A stretch of 64,000 nt of DNA from NCBI GenBank assembly GCA_949743895.1, contig CATJUX010000044.1, forward strand, positions 1 through 64,000. Reading direction: 5' to 3'. The stretch comes from JANFXS01 sp022791155 (GTDB taxonomy: Bacteria > Bacillota > Clostridia > Lachnospirales > Anaerotignaceae). The notes beneath the pieces are model-generated. The model did not search any database. It worked only from the letters and a program-made list of their open reading frames with translations, and was not told the origin of the DNA. Shown in pieces: positions 25,306-33,580 of this stretch; the first letter of the stretch is position 1; every line of letters starts with the position of its first letter. The translations under genes were made by a program, and so were the position numbers.

Positions 25306-26708
25306 AAAGAATTCTTGTTGACTCATCAAATCTTCACACAAAAGTTGGGTATGTCGAAAATGGCGAGCTGATTGAATTTGTGTATGAAAGTGAATGTGAA
25401 AAAAGTTTAGTGGGGAATATTTATGCAGGAAGAGTGACTTCTGTTCACAAAGGAATGCAGGCATGTTTCATTGACATTGGGCAGAAAAAAAGTGCTTATA
25501 TGACCATTTCTAATAACAGCAGCGTAAAAACAGGTTCACAAATCATTGTTCAGGTGCAGAAAGATGCTTCTGGTGCAAAGGGTGCGGGCGTCACCGACAA
25601 AATTTCATTCCCTGGGAAATTTGTTGTTCTCATACCCAATGATGGCGGCAACATTGGCGTGTCCAACAAAATAAACGGGGCTGAAGAAAGAGAAAGAATA
25701 AGAGAAATTGCCTCAAAAGCTGTGCCCGAAGGATATGGAATGATTGTGCGCACTGAGGGCGAGGGAAAAACATTTGATGAGTTCAAAGAAGAAAGCGAAT
25801 GCCTTAAAAAGCTGTGCGAAACTGTGCTGAACTCGGGGAGATATATAAAGGCGCCAGCACTTTTGCACAGCGAGGGAAGCGCCGCAGTCAAGGCAGCGCG
25901 AGATCTTTTTGGAGATGATGTTGACGAGATCGTGCTTAATGATGTTGAAGAATATAACGCTGTTAAAAATGGAACTCATAACCGGCCTGAAAGAGTTGTT
26001 TTTTATGACAGCCCTGTGCCCATGTTTGAAAACTATTTTGTTCAAAGTCAGGCTGACAAGATATTTGGCAAAAAAGTTTGGCTCAAAAGCGGCGGCTTCA
26101 TTATCATAGAACAAACGGAAGCATGTGTTGTGATAGATGTTAACACTGGAAAATATACAGGCAAAAGAGATTTTCAGGAAACAATTTTGAAAACGAACAT
26201 TGAGGCCGCTGCTGAAATAGCAAAACAGCTGCGGCTTAGAAACCTTTCAGGAATGATTATTGTTGACTTCATAGACATGAAGCATGATGAAAACAAAAAG
26301 ATTTTGCGCGCCGCGTTGGAGCGTGCTGTCAGAAAGGACAGAATAAAAACAACGGTTGTTGGCCTCACCGAACTTGGGCTCATGCAGATCACAAGAAAGA
26401 AAACAAGTGTTCCTGTTGCGGCAAAAATTATGGAAGAATGCCGTTTTTGCCATGGGCACGGAAGTGTTCCGGCCACTGCATATATTGCAGGCGAAATGCG
26501 CCGCCGTGCTTCAGCTGTTCTTTCGCAGACAATTTATAATAAAGTCACGGTTTTTGCAAACAAAAAGCTTCTTTGCGCATTTGCTGGTGAAAATGACGTT
26601 TTTTTGAATGAATTGGAAAAAAAGCACTCTGCCAAAGTTGTCATGGAAGAAAAAGAAATGCTGTCTGAACATTTTGAAGTTAAAGGTGAAAAAGACGAAA
26701 AAATTTAG
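25302..26708 (+). CDS. rng: Ribonuclease G (Rne/Rng family)
   Basis: A single-strand-specific endoribonuclease that matures rRNA and starts mRNA decay. The product is 468 residues. An S1-like RNA-binding domain is near residues 38-115 (NIYAGRVTSVHKGMQACFIDIG). The catalytic Mg2+ residues are Asp279 (DVNTG) and Asp322 (DFIDM). The zinc-link CRFCHGHG (Cys380 and Cys383) mediates dimerisation. It lacks the long scaffold tail of RNase E, hence RNase G. ATG 25302 overlaps the upstream stop. Coupling to the radical SAM pair suggests a common RNA- or ribosome-related process, but this is inference. Confidence 0.93.
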   Translation: MKRILVDSSNLHTKVGYVENGELIEFVYESECEKSLVGNIYAGRVTSVHKGMQACFIDIGQKKSAYMTISNNSSVKTGSQIIVQVQKDASGAKGAGVTDKISFPGKFVVLIPNDGGNIGVSNKINGAEERERIREIASKAVPEGYGMIVRTEGEGKTFDEFKEESECLKKLCETVLNSGRYIKAPALLHSEGSAAVKAARDLFGDDVDEIVLNDVEEYNAVKNGTHNRPERVVFYDSPVPMFENYFVQSQADKIFGKKVWLKSGGFIIIEQTEACVVIDVNTGKYTGKRDFQETILKTNIEAAAEIAKQLRLRNLSGMIIVDFIDMKHDENKKILRAALERAVRKDRIKTTVVGLTELGLMQITRKKTSVPVAAKIMEECRFCHGHGSVPATAYIAGEMRRRASAVLSQTIYNKVTVFANKKLLCAFAGENDVFLNELEKKHSAKVVMEEKEMLSEHFEVKGEKDEKI

Positions 26709-26763
26709 CGCCATATCTATATGCATGAGCCATGCTTGAGAAAACGTCAGAAACCGCCTTTTC

Positions 26764-26792
26764 TTGACTTTTATAGTGGTCTATATTAAAAT
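26764..26792 (+). promoter_or_regulatory. Promoter of purMND
   Basis: TTGACT (26764-26769) and TAAAAT (26787-26792) are 17 bases apart, about 60 bases before purM. No purine riboswitch or clear PurR-box pair is visible. Confidence 0.7.
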
Positions 26793-26853
26793 AAATCAAG
26801 ATAAAATTTGATAAATTATAACGATTTTCTTCAAAACTGAGGGGGAAGTGTAA

Positions 26854-27894
26854 ATGGGTCTTGAATATAAAAATGCCGGAGTTGACGTTGAGGCAGGATA
26901 TAAGGCTGTGAAACTGATGGGTGAGCATGTCAAAAGCACTTTCAGGCCAGAAGTGCTGACAGATATTGGCGGTTTTGGCGGACTTTTCTCATTGGGCGGA
27001 ATCAACATGAAAGAGCCTGTGCTCATCAGTGGAACTGACGGTGTGGGCACAAAGCTGAAACTTGCTTTTGTGCAAAACCGTCATGACACAGTTGGAATTG
27101 ACTGCGTGGCCATGTGCGTCAACGACATAATATGCAGTGGCGCCCAGCCATTGTTCTTTCTTGACTACATTGCATGCGGAAAGAATGTTCCAGAAAAAAT
27201 AGCCGAGATTGTGAGTGGCGTGGCAGACGGGTGTCGTCAGAGCGGCTGCGCGCTCATAGGCGGCGAAACTGCTGAAATGCCAGGGTTCTATCCTGAAGAT
27301 GAATATGACATGGCGGGCTTTGCTGTTGGAATTGTTGAAAAAAGCGACATCATAAATGGCGAAAAAATTGTGGAAGGTGATGTCATTGTTGGCCTTCCCT
27401 CCAGTGGCGTTCATTCCAATGGCTATTCGCTTGTGAGAAAGGTTTTTGAGCCAATTGAGAAATGGGCAGGGGAGTATGTGGAAGAACTTGGGAAAACTGT
27501 TGGCGAAGAGCTTCTCACACCAACAAAAATATATGCCAAAGAAATACTCAGCCTCATTAAAAAAGTTGAAATTAAAGGGATAAGCAACATCACAGGCGGC
27601 GGATTCATTGAAAATATTCCGCGGTGTCTTCCAAAGGGCAAAGGGCTTTGCGCCGTGATTGAGGAGGGAACATGGCCTGTTCTTCCTATATTTGATGTCA
27701 TGCAAAAGCGTGGTGAAATTGATCGTGCTCATATGTATAACACATTCAACATGGGGATTGGAATGGTCATTGTTGTTTCGAAGGAAAATGCTGAAAAGCT
27801 TGTGAAAGCTGTTGAAGAAATGGGTGAAAAGGCTTATATTATAGGCAAAATAGCCGCTGACACTGAAAAAGAGGTTGAAGTATGCTTAAAATAG
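26854..27894 (+). CDS. purM: Phosphoribosylformylglycinamidine cyclo-ligase (AIR synthetase)
   Basis: Closes the imidazole ring in purine synthesis, making AIR from FGAM with ATP. The product is 346 residues, the normal size. Family segments are SGTDGVGTKLKLA, IGGETAEMPGFY and GLPSSGVHSNGYSLVR. ATG 26854 has GAGGGGGAAG upstream. The last 13 bases overlap purN. The rest of the pathway (purF, purL, purC, purH and others) is not adjacent in this window. Confidence 0.97.
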   Translation: MGLEYKNAGVDVEAGYKAVKLMGEHVKSTFRPEVLTDIGGFGGLFSLGGINMKEPVLISGTDGVGTKLKLAFVQNRHDTVGIDCVAMCVNDIICSGAQPLFFLDYIACGKNVPEKIAEIVSGVADGCRQSGCALIGGETAEMPGFYPEDEYDMAGFAVGIVEKSDIINGEKIVEGDVIVGLPSSGVHSNGYSLVRKVFEPIEKWAGEYVEELGKTVGEELLTPTKIYAKEILSLIKKVEIKGISNITGGGFIENIPRCLPKGKGLCAVIEEGTWPVLPIFDVMQKRGEIDRAHMYNTFNMGIGMVIVVSKENAEKLVKAVEEMGEKAYIIGKIAADTEKEVEVCLK

Positions 27895-28508
27895 GAGTTC
27901 TTGTTTCCGGCGGGGGAACAAATTTGCAGGCCATAATAGACGCAATTGAAAGCGGATATATAAGCAATGCTGAAATAGCAGCTGTTGTAAGCAGCAATGA
28001 AAAAGCCTATGCTTTGGAACGCGCCAAAAAACATGGAATAAACAGCATATGCATCAAAAAAAGTGACTATTCCAGTTTTGACGGATATATGGATGCCATG
28101 GCTGACTATCTTGAAAACATTGGAGCAGAGCTTGTTGTGCTTGCCGGATTTATGACTGTGCTTGGAGAACGGTTTGTAAAGCGTTTCGAAAATAGAATAA
28201 TAAATATTCATCCCTCGCTTATACCCTCGTTCTGCGGCGATGGATATTATGGACTGAAGGTTCATGCGGCGGCACTTGAACGCGGTGTCAAGGTCACGGG
28301 GGCCACAGTTCACTTTGTGAATGAAGAAACTGATGGCGGGCCGATTATAATTCAGAAAGCTGTTTATATAAACGACAGCGATACGCCTGAAACGTTGCAA
28401 AAAAGAGTTATGGAAGAAGCTGAGTGGAAGATATTTCCGGAAGCTGTTAAGCTGATAAGTGAAAAAAAGATAAGCATCAGCAAAGGAAAGGTTTGGAGGG
28501 CTGAATAG
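27882..28508 (+). CDS. purN: Phosphoribosylglycinamide formyltransferase (GAR transformylase)
   Basis: Transfers a formyl group from 10-formyl-THF to GAR. The product is 208 residues. The phosphate-binding LVSGGGTNLQAIID is at the N-terminus. The catalytic Asn and His lie in INIHPSLIPSF and the catalytic Asp in GATVHFVNEETDGGPII. ATG 27882 lies inside the end of purM, and purD starts directly after the stop. Confidence 0.97.
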   Translation: MLKIGVLVSGGGTNLQAIIDAIESGYISNAEIAAVVSSNEKAYALERAKKHGINSICIKKSDYSSFDGYMDAMADYLENIGAELVVLAGFMTVLGERFVKRFENRIINIHPSLIPSFCGDGYYGLKVHAAALERGVKVTGATVHFVNEETDGGPIIIQKAVYINDSDTPETLQKRVMEEAEWKIFPEAVKLISEKKISISKGKVWRAE

Positions 28509-29768
28509 ATGAAAATTTTGATTGTAGGCGGCGGCGGAAGGGAACATGTCATGGCATGGAAGCTGGCAAAAAGCCCAAAAGTTGACAAGATATACTGCGC
28601 TCCCGGAAATGCCGGAATTTCTCAAATTGCGGAATGTGTGAACATAGGCGTTATGGAATTTGACAAACTCATTGCTTTTGTGAAAGACAAAGGCATTGAT
28701 TTCACTGTGATAGGCATGGATGATCCGCTTGTGGGCGGAATTGTTGACGCATTTGAAAATGAGGGGCTCAAAGTTTTTGGCCCAAGGAAGAATGCCGCCA
28801 TCATTGAAGGGAGCAAGGCTTTTTCAAAAGACTTGATGAAAAAGTATGGCATACCAACAGCGAAATATGAAGTTTTTGATGATTGCCAAAAAGCATCGGA
28901 ATATGTCAAAAAACAAAACATGCCAATTGTTGTGAAAGCTGATGGACTGGCATTGGGGAAAGGCGTTTTGATTTGCTTCACAGTTGAAGAAGCGCTTGCA
29001 GCCATAAACGAAATTATGGTTGACAAAAAGTTTGGAGCCTCTGGAAGCTGTGTTGTCATTGAGGAATTTCTCACGGGGCAGGAAGTTTCGGTTCTTTCTT
29101 TCTGTGACGGAAAAACGGTTGTTCCCATGGTTTCGGCTCAAGATCACAAAAGGGCGCTTGATTTTGACAAAGGGCTCAACACAGGCGGCATGGGCACGTT
29201 TTCGCCAAGCCGCATATACACAAAAGAAGTTGCTGCAAAGTGCATGGAAGAAATTTTTGTGCCGACAGTGGCGGCCATGGCCAACGAGGGGCGGCCGTTT
29301 GTTGGCGTTTTATACTTTGGGCTTATGCTCACAGAAAATGGAATGAAAGTTATTGAATATAACGCACGTTTTGGCGATCCTGAAGCTCAGGTTGTTTTGC
29401 CAAGGCTCAAAACTGACTTGATTGACATTATGGAAGCGTGCGTTGAAGGAAAATTGAGTGAGATCGACATTCAATGGCATGACAATGCGGCAGTCTGCGT
29501 TGTGCTTGCCAGCGGCGGCTATCCTCAAAGCTATGAAAAAGGGTTTGAAATTACGGGCCTTGGCGAAATTGAAAAACGTGATGACATTGTTGTTTTCCAT
29601 GCCGGAACAACTTTGAAAGACGGAAAATTTGTCACCAACGGCGGCCGCGTTTTGGGAATCACGGGGATAGGCCCAAATCTTGATGCAGCGATAAAAATCG
29701 CTTATGAGGGCGTTGAAAAAGTTGATTTTGAAAAGAAACATTTCAGACATGATATTGGTATAAAATAA
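28509..29768 (+). CDS. purD: Phosphoribosylamine-glycine ligase (GAR synthetase)
   Basis: Joins glycine to phosphoribosylamine using ATP, the second step of purine synthesis. The product is 419 residues. N-terminal MKILIVGGGGREHVMAWKLA, an ATP-grasp core with VVKADGLALGKGV, and the metal site YNARFGDPEAQVVLP are all present. The start codon immediately follows the purN stop. No terminator is obvious before the next gene 69 bases on, so read-through into the HD-hydrogenase cluster is possible. Confidence 0.97.
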   Translation: MKILIVGGGGREHVMAWKLAKSPKVDKIYCAPGNAGISQIAECVNIGVMEFDKLIAFVKDKGIDFTVIGMDDPLVGGIVDAFENEGLKVFGPRKNAAIIEGSKAFSKDLMKKYGIPTAKYEVFDDCQKASEYVKKQNMPIVVKADGLALGKGVLICFTVEEALAAINEIMVDKKFGASGSCVVIEEFLTGQEVSVLSFCDGKTVVPMVSAQDHKRALDFDKGLNTGGMGTFSPSRIYTKEVAAKCMEEIFVPTVAAMANEGRPFVGVLYFGLMLTENGMKVIEYNARFGDPEAQVVLPRLKTDLIDIMEACVEGKLSEIDIQWHDNAAVCVVLASGGYPQSYEKGFEITGLGEIEKRDDIVVFHAGTTLKDGKFVTNGGRVLGITGIGPNLDAAIKIAYEGVEKVDFEKKHFRHDIGIK

Positions 29769-29837
29769 ACGGCATAAGCATTATGACGCGTTTTGACGGG
29801 TTATAGTGCTTTTTCGCTTAATTAGGAGGATTTGTGT

Positions 29838-30422
29838 ATGGAAGAAAGCCGTTTTGAGAAGCAAATGAAGTTCCTTCTTGAAATTGACAAGGCAAAGAAA
29901 GTTTGCAGACAAACATATGTTTCTGACAAAAGCCGGTTTGAAAATGATGCAGAGCACAGCTGGCACGCATGTGTCATGGCAGCCGTGCTGAAAGAATATT
30001 TCCCTGAGGCCGATTTGCTGAAAGCCATGACAATGATGCTCATTCATGACATTGTTGAAATTTATGCTGGCGACACATATTGCTATGACAGCAATGCCAA
30101 CAAAGACAAAGAAGAAAGAGAACTTAATTCGGCACAAATGATATATGGCCTTCTTCCAGAAGACCAGAGAAAAGAATTTTTTGATATATGGAATGAGTTT
30201 GAAACTGGCGATTCTCCAGAGGCTGAATTTTGCCGTGTTCTTGACCGCCTTCAGCCAACAATGCTCAATCAGGCAACGGGGTTCACATCATGGAAAGAAC
30301 ATGGTGTCAAAAAACAGCAGATAATTGAAAGGAACAAAATTGCAATTGACAGGCCCGAACCAATTGGCGGCTATATCAGAAGCATTATAGAAAATGCTGA
30401 AAAGAACGGTTTTATAAAATGA
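29838..30422 (+). CDS. HD-domain phosphohydrolase (YfbR/HDDC2-like)
   Basis: Likely a 5'-deoxynucleotidase or related phosphohydrolase. The product is 194 residues. ATG 29838 follows TAGGAGGA. The metal ligands of the HD fold are visible: His in NDAEHSWHACVM, the HD pair in LIHDIVE, and Asp in RVLDRLQP. It sits between purD and the hydrogenase genes, 13 bases before the [2Fe-2S] protein, so it is probably the first gene of that operon. The nucleotide substrate is unproven. Confidence 0.85.
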   Translation: MEESRFEKQMKFLLEIDKAKKVCRQTYVSDKSRFENDAEHSWHACVMAAVLKEYFPEADLLKAMTMMLIHDIVEIYAGDTYCYDSNANKDKEERELNSAQMIYGLLPEDQRKEFFDIWNEFETGDSPEAEFCRVLDRLQPTMLNQATGFTSWKEHGVKKQQIIERNKIAIDRPEPIGGYIRSIIENAEKNGFIK

Positions 30423-30435
30423 AAGGAGATTTTTT

Positions 30436-30678
30436 ATGGATATTCAAGTTTGCATAGGAAGTGTGTGCCATCTCAAGGGCTCTTATGAGATTATAAACAA
30501 GCTGAGAGATCTTATAGACAACAACAAACTGAGCGACAAATTCAAAATTAAAGCCGCGTTTTGTCTTGGGCAGTGCACAGGCGCTGTGTGTGTGAAGTTT
30601 GACGAAAAAATATATTCATTGCAGCCTGAAACGGTTGAAGGATTTTTTGAAACAGTTATCAAAGAAAAGGTGAGCTGA
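30436..30678 (+). CDS. Small [2Fe-2S] thioredoxin-like ferredoxin (NuoE-type)
   Basis: An 80-residue protein with four Cys: CIGSVC near the N-terminus and CLGQC at about residues 43-47, the cluster pattern of NuoE / HydC C-terminal domains. It would carry single electrons between the hydrogenase-type proteins that follow. AAAGGAG lies eight bases before ATG 30436. One base separates its stop from the next start, so co-translation is likely. It occupies the position expected of the small Fe-S protein of an hfs-type cluster. Confidence 0.85.
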   Translation: MDIQVCIGSVCHLKGSYEIINKLRDLIDNNKLSDKFKIKAAFCLGQCTGAVCVKFDEKIYSLQPETVEGFFETVIKEKVS

Positions 30679-30679
30679 T

Positions 30680-32398
30680 TTGCGGTTATTTAATTTTACA
30701 ACTGAAAACTGCAACAATTGCAACAAATGCGTCAGAGAATGTCCCGTCAAGGCAATCCGGTTCAAAAATAATGTGGCTGAAATTGACGAGGAAAAATGCA
30801 TTGCCTGCGGGTTGTGTTTCAACTCATGCCCAAAACAGGCGCGCAACATTGAAAATGAGGTTGAAACAGTCACAAAAATGCTTGGAAGCGGGAAGAGAGT
30901 TGCAGCGTGCTTAGATTCTTCATATCTGGGCTCTTTTGAAAGGCCAGGACAGCTTGTTCATGCCTTGAAAAAATTGGGGTTCGATTCCGTTCAGGAGGTT
31001 GCTGTTGGAAGCGAGAAGGTCATGAACGAATATATAAAATATATTCAGGAGAATGCCGGGAAACAAAAATATTTCATATCAAGCACATGCCCATCGATAT
31101 ATATTTTTATACAAAAATATCACCCGACACTTGTGAAATATCTCATACCTGTGGTCACGCCAATGGTGGCGCTTGGCGCGGCGATTAAAAAAGAAGATCC
31201 CGATGTATACACTGTGTATATTGGGCCATGCCTCAGCAAAAAATATGAAACATTGCCAAAAAGAGATGACGCGCCTATAAATTCGCTCATAACATGTCAG
31301 GAAATTATAAAAATGCTTTTGTGGAACAACATAGATTATAAGTCGCTGGAGCCAATCATGCCTGACAGAGTTCCACAAAACATAGGCACAAGCTATTCAA
31401 TTTCGGGAGACTTGTGGCCGCACATGACGAAAATGCTTGATGAAAAAGGATATATGACACTGGGGGTGAACGGCCTTGACAACGTCAAACAGCTTTTTTT
31501 GAGCATGGAAAACCAAACTCTTTCCGACTGTTATATAGGCATATCAGCGTGTGTTGAAAGCTGTATAAACGGGCCGTTTATCCCAAAACAATCTTTGGAA
31601 CTGTTTTGCCGCCGTCAGCGCATAACGCACTTTGCCGCACAACATGGCTGGGCAAAAAAAGCGCGTCTTGAAGACGTGAACTGGAAAGGCATAGATCTTA
31701 AAAGAGAGTTCGCTCCAATAAAGCTGATACAGAAAAAAGCGACTGATGATGAACTTAAAGAGATATTGGTGAGAATGGGACGCCGCACAAGGGCCGAGGA
31801 ATATGACTGTGGGGCATGTGGCTATTCCACATGTCGCGAAAAAGCCCAGGCCGTTTTTGAGGGAATGTCAGATGTCAGCATGTGCGGGCCAAGCTTGAGG
31901 AAAAAAGCAGAGAAAAAAAGTGACGTTATATTCATGAACACAAGAAACATAGTTATATTTCTTGACAAAGACAAAATTATAACAGGGTTTAATCCAAAGG
32001 CGGAAACAGCTTTTGGCATTACAAGCGCGGAAGTTGTTGGAAAACATATTTCATGCTTAGGGCTTTCAGACGATGACTACAGCTATTCTTTGAGGGAGAA
32101 AAAAGACATTCTAAATAAGAAAATATATCTTGAAAAATATGGCATAATAGTTATGCAGAATATAACATATGTTGATGACGATGAGCTTTTTGTGTCGCTG
32201 AAAGATATTACAGAAGATGAGAAAAACAGAGAGGAACTGGCAAAACTTAAAATGCACACAGTCAGCGTCACCCAAAATGTGATAGAAAAGCAAATGCGGG
32301 TTGCACAAGAAATTGCAAGTCTTTTGGGTGAAACAACAGCTGAAACAAAGGTTGCGCTCAACAAATTGAAAGAGGTTGTTTTGAAAGAAGGCGAATAG
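30680..32398 (+). CDS. hfsB: Hydrogenase-like iron-sulfur protein with PAS sensor domain (HfsB-like)
   Basis: A 572-residue multidomain protein with TTG start at 30680 after AAGGTGAG. Two 4Fe-4S clusters are at Cys11/14/17/21 and Cys40/43/46/50. The [FeFe]-hydrogenase domain keeps all four expected H-cluster ligands, Cys137, Cys184, Cys291 and Cys295. Its first motif reads SSTCP: Thr136 replaces the proton-relay Cys of catalytic enzymes, and Ser replaces Met in the last motif. A further 4Fe-4S module follows (Cys377, 380, 385, 402), then a PAS domain at about 418-510 and a helical tail. The design suggests a redox or H2 sensor rather than a fast catalyst. It is coupled to the next gene, which encodes a phosphatase. 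Confidence 0.82.
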   Translation: MRLFNFTTENCNNCNKCVRECPVKAIRFKNNVAEIDEEKCIACGLCFNSCPKQARNIENEVETVTKMLGSGKRVAACLDSSYLGSFERPGQLVHALKKLGFDSVQEVAVGSEKVMNEYIKYIQENAGKQKYFISSTCPSIYIFIQKYHPTLVKYLIPVVTPMVALGAAIKKEDPDVYTVYIGPCLSKKYETLPKRDDAPINSLITCQEIIKMLLWNNIDYKSLEPIMPDRVPQNIGTSYSISGDLWPHMTKMLDEKGYMTLGVNGLDNVKQLFLSMENQTLSDCYIGISACVESCINGPFIPKQSLELFCRRQRITHFAAQHGWAKKARLEDVNWKGIDLKREFAPIKLIQKKATDDELKEILVRMGRRTRAEEYDCGACGYSTCREKAQAVFEGMSDVSMCGPSLRKKAEKKSDVIFMNTRNIVIFLDKDKIITGFNPKAETAFGITSAEVVGKHISCLGLSDDDYSYSLREKKDILNKKIYLEKYGIIVMQNITYVDDDELFVSLKDITEDEKNREELAKLKMHTVSVTQNVIEKQMRVAQEIASLLGETTAETKVALNKLKEVVLKEGE

Positions 32399-32400
32399 CA

Positions 32401-33570
32401 ATGTATTATATTGACGTGTCATACAGCAGTATATATAAACATGGAGAAGAACTTTGCGGTGATCATATAGAACATGTCAACCTTGATGACAGCAAAATAC
32501 TTGTTCTTGCTGATGGCATGGGAAGCGGAGTCAAAGCCAACATATTGGCCACTTTAACATCAAAAATTGTGGCCACTATGCTCAAAGAGGGCATTTCTCT
32601 TGAGGAAACCATAGACACCATTGTGCACACACTGCCTGTTTGCTCTCAAAGGCATTTGGCATATTCAACATTTACGATTGTAAAAGTTTTTAGAGACGGC
32701 CTTGTTTATGTGGCCGAATTTGACAACCCTTCAATATTTGTGTTCAGAAAGGGAAAAAGCGTTCCTATAGAAAAAACACAAAAAGAAATAAATGGAAAAA
32801 TAATTTTTGAAAGCCAGTTTCGTTTGGATGAAGAAAGTCTTTTGGTTGCAGTCAGTGACGGCGTGATTCATGCCGGCGTTGGAAGGAGCCTTTCACTGGG
32901 ATGGCAGTGGAAAAATGTCAATGAATATTTGAAAAGCCTTTCGGCAAAGGAGATCACAACAGCCGCTGTTGCGGGAAGTGTTTTGGAAGTTTGTCAGGAA
33001 CTTTATGAAAACAAGGCCGGTGACGACACAACAGTTTTGGCTGTCAAAATCAGGGAGCAGGAGACAATAAATTTGTTTTCGGGGCCTCCCAAAAACCCTG
33101 AAAATGATTATAGCGTTATTAAAGAAATTCTTGAGGCAGAAGGAAAGGTTGTTGTGTGTGGCGGAACAACGGCAAGCATTGTTGCCCGCACATTGGGGGC
33201 TGAGATGAATGTTGATTTGTCAACAATGACGCCTGAAATACCGCCGGTTGGCATTATACCGCGCATAGAGCTTGTCACAGAGGGCGTCATAACAATCAAC
33301 AAAGCGCTTTCCATAATAAAAGGATATATGAACCCTGACTTTAACCCAAAAGTTATGGCGAAGCTGAATGAAAAAAATGCGGCAAGCATGTTGGCAAGGC
33401 TTTTGATTGAAAACTGCGACAGGCTCAACTTGTGGATTGGACAGGCTGTTAATCCAGCACACCAGGGCAGTGAATATCCCATGGATTTTAATTTCAAAAT
33501 GAATCAGCTGAGAGAAATGGCGCGGCTTATGAAAGACATGGGCAAAGAAGTGAACATTAATTATATTTGA
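32401..33570 (+). CDS. hfsC: SpoIIE-type PP2C phosphatase with unknown C-terminal domain (HfsC-like)
   Basis: A Ser/Thr phosphatase of the SpoIIE/RsbU class, 389 residues. The metal-binding motif LADGMGSG is at residues 36-43, and GDDTTVLAV near residue 210 closes the catalytic domain. It lacks membrane segments. About residues 220-389 form a domain I cannot name, with a VVCGGTTASIVARTLG segment and a C-terminus rich in Asn/Met helices. Two bases separate it from the upstream sensor, and 10 bases from the hydrogenase. The likely role is to pass the sensor's redox state to a phosphoprotein, but no anti-sigma partner is encoded nearby. Confidence 0.82.
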   Translation: MYYIDVSYSSIYKHGEELCGDHIEHVNLDDSKILVLADGMGSGVKANILATLTSKIVATMLKEGISLEETIDTIVHTLPVCSQRHLAYSTFTIVKVFRDGLVYVAEFDNPSIFVFRKGKSVPIEKTQKEINGKIIFESQFRLDEESLLVAVSDGVIHAGVGRSLSLGWQWKNVNEYLKSLSAKEITTAAVAGSVLEVCQELYENKAGDDTTVLAVKIREQETINLFSGPPKNPENDYSVIKEILEAEGKVVVCGGTTASIVARTLGAEMNVDLSTMTPEIPPVGIIPRIELVTEGVITINKALSIIKGYMNPDFNPKVMAKLNEKNAASMLARLLIENCDRLNLWIGQAVNPAHQGSEYPMDFNFKMNQLREMARLMKDMGKEVNINYI

Positions 33571-33580
33571 GGGGTTATAT

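Noticed and set aside
26709..26853. Purine riboswitch before purM
   Set aside because: The 145-base gap has a promoter close to the start codon and no purine aptamer-like conserved core.
26989..27732. A 247-codon minus-strand frame inside purM
   Set aside because: Shadow of purM with biased composition and no ribosome site.
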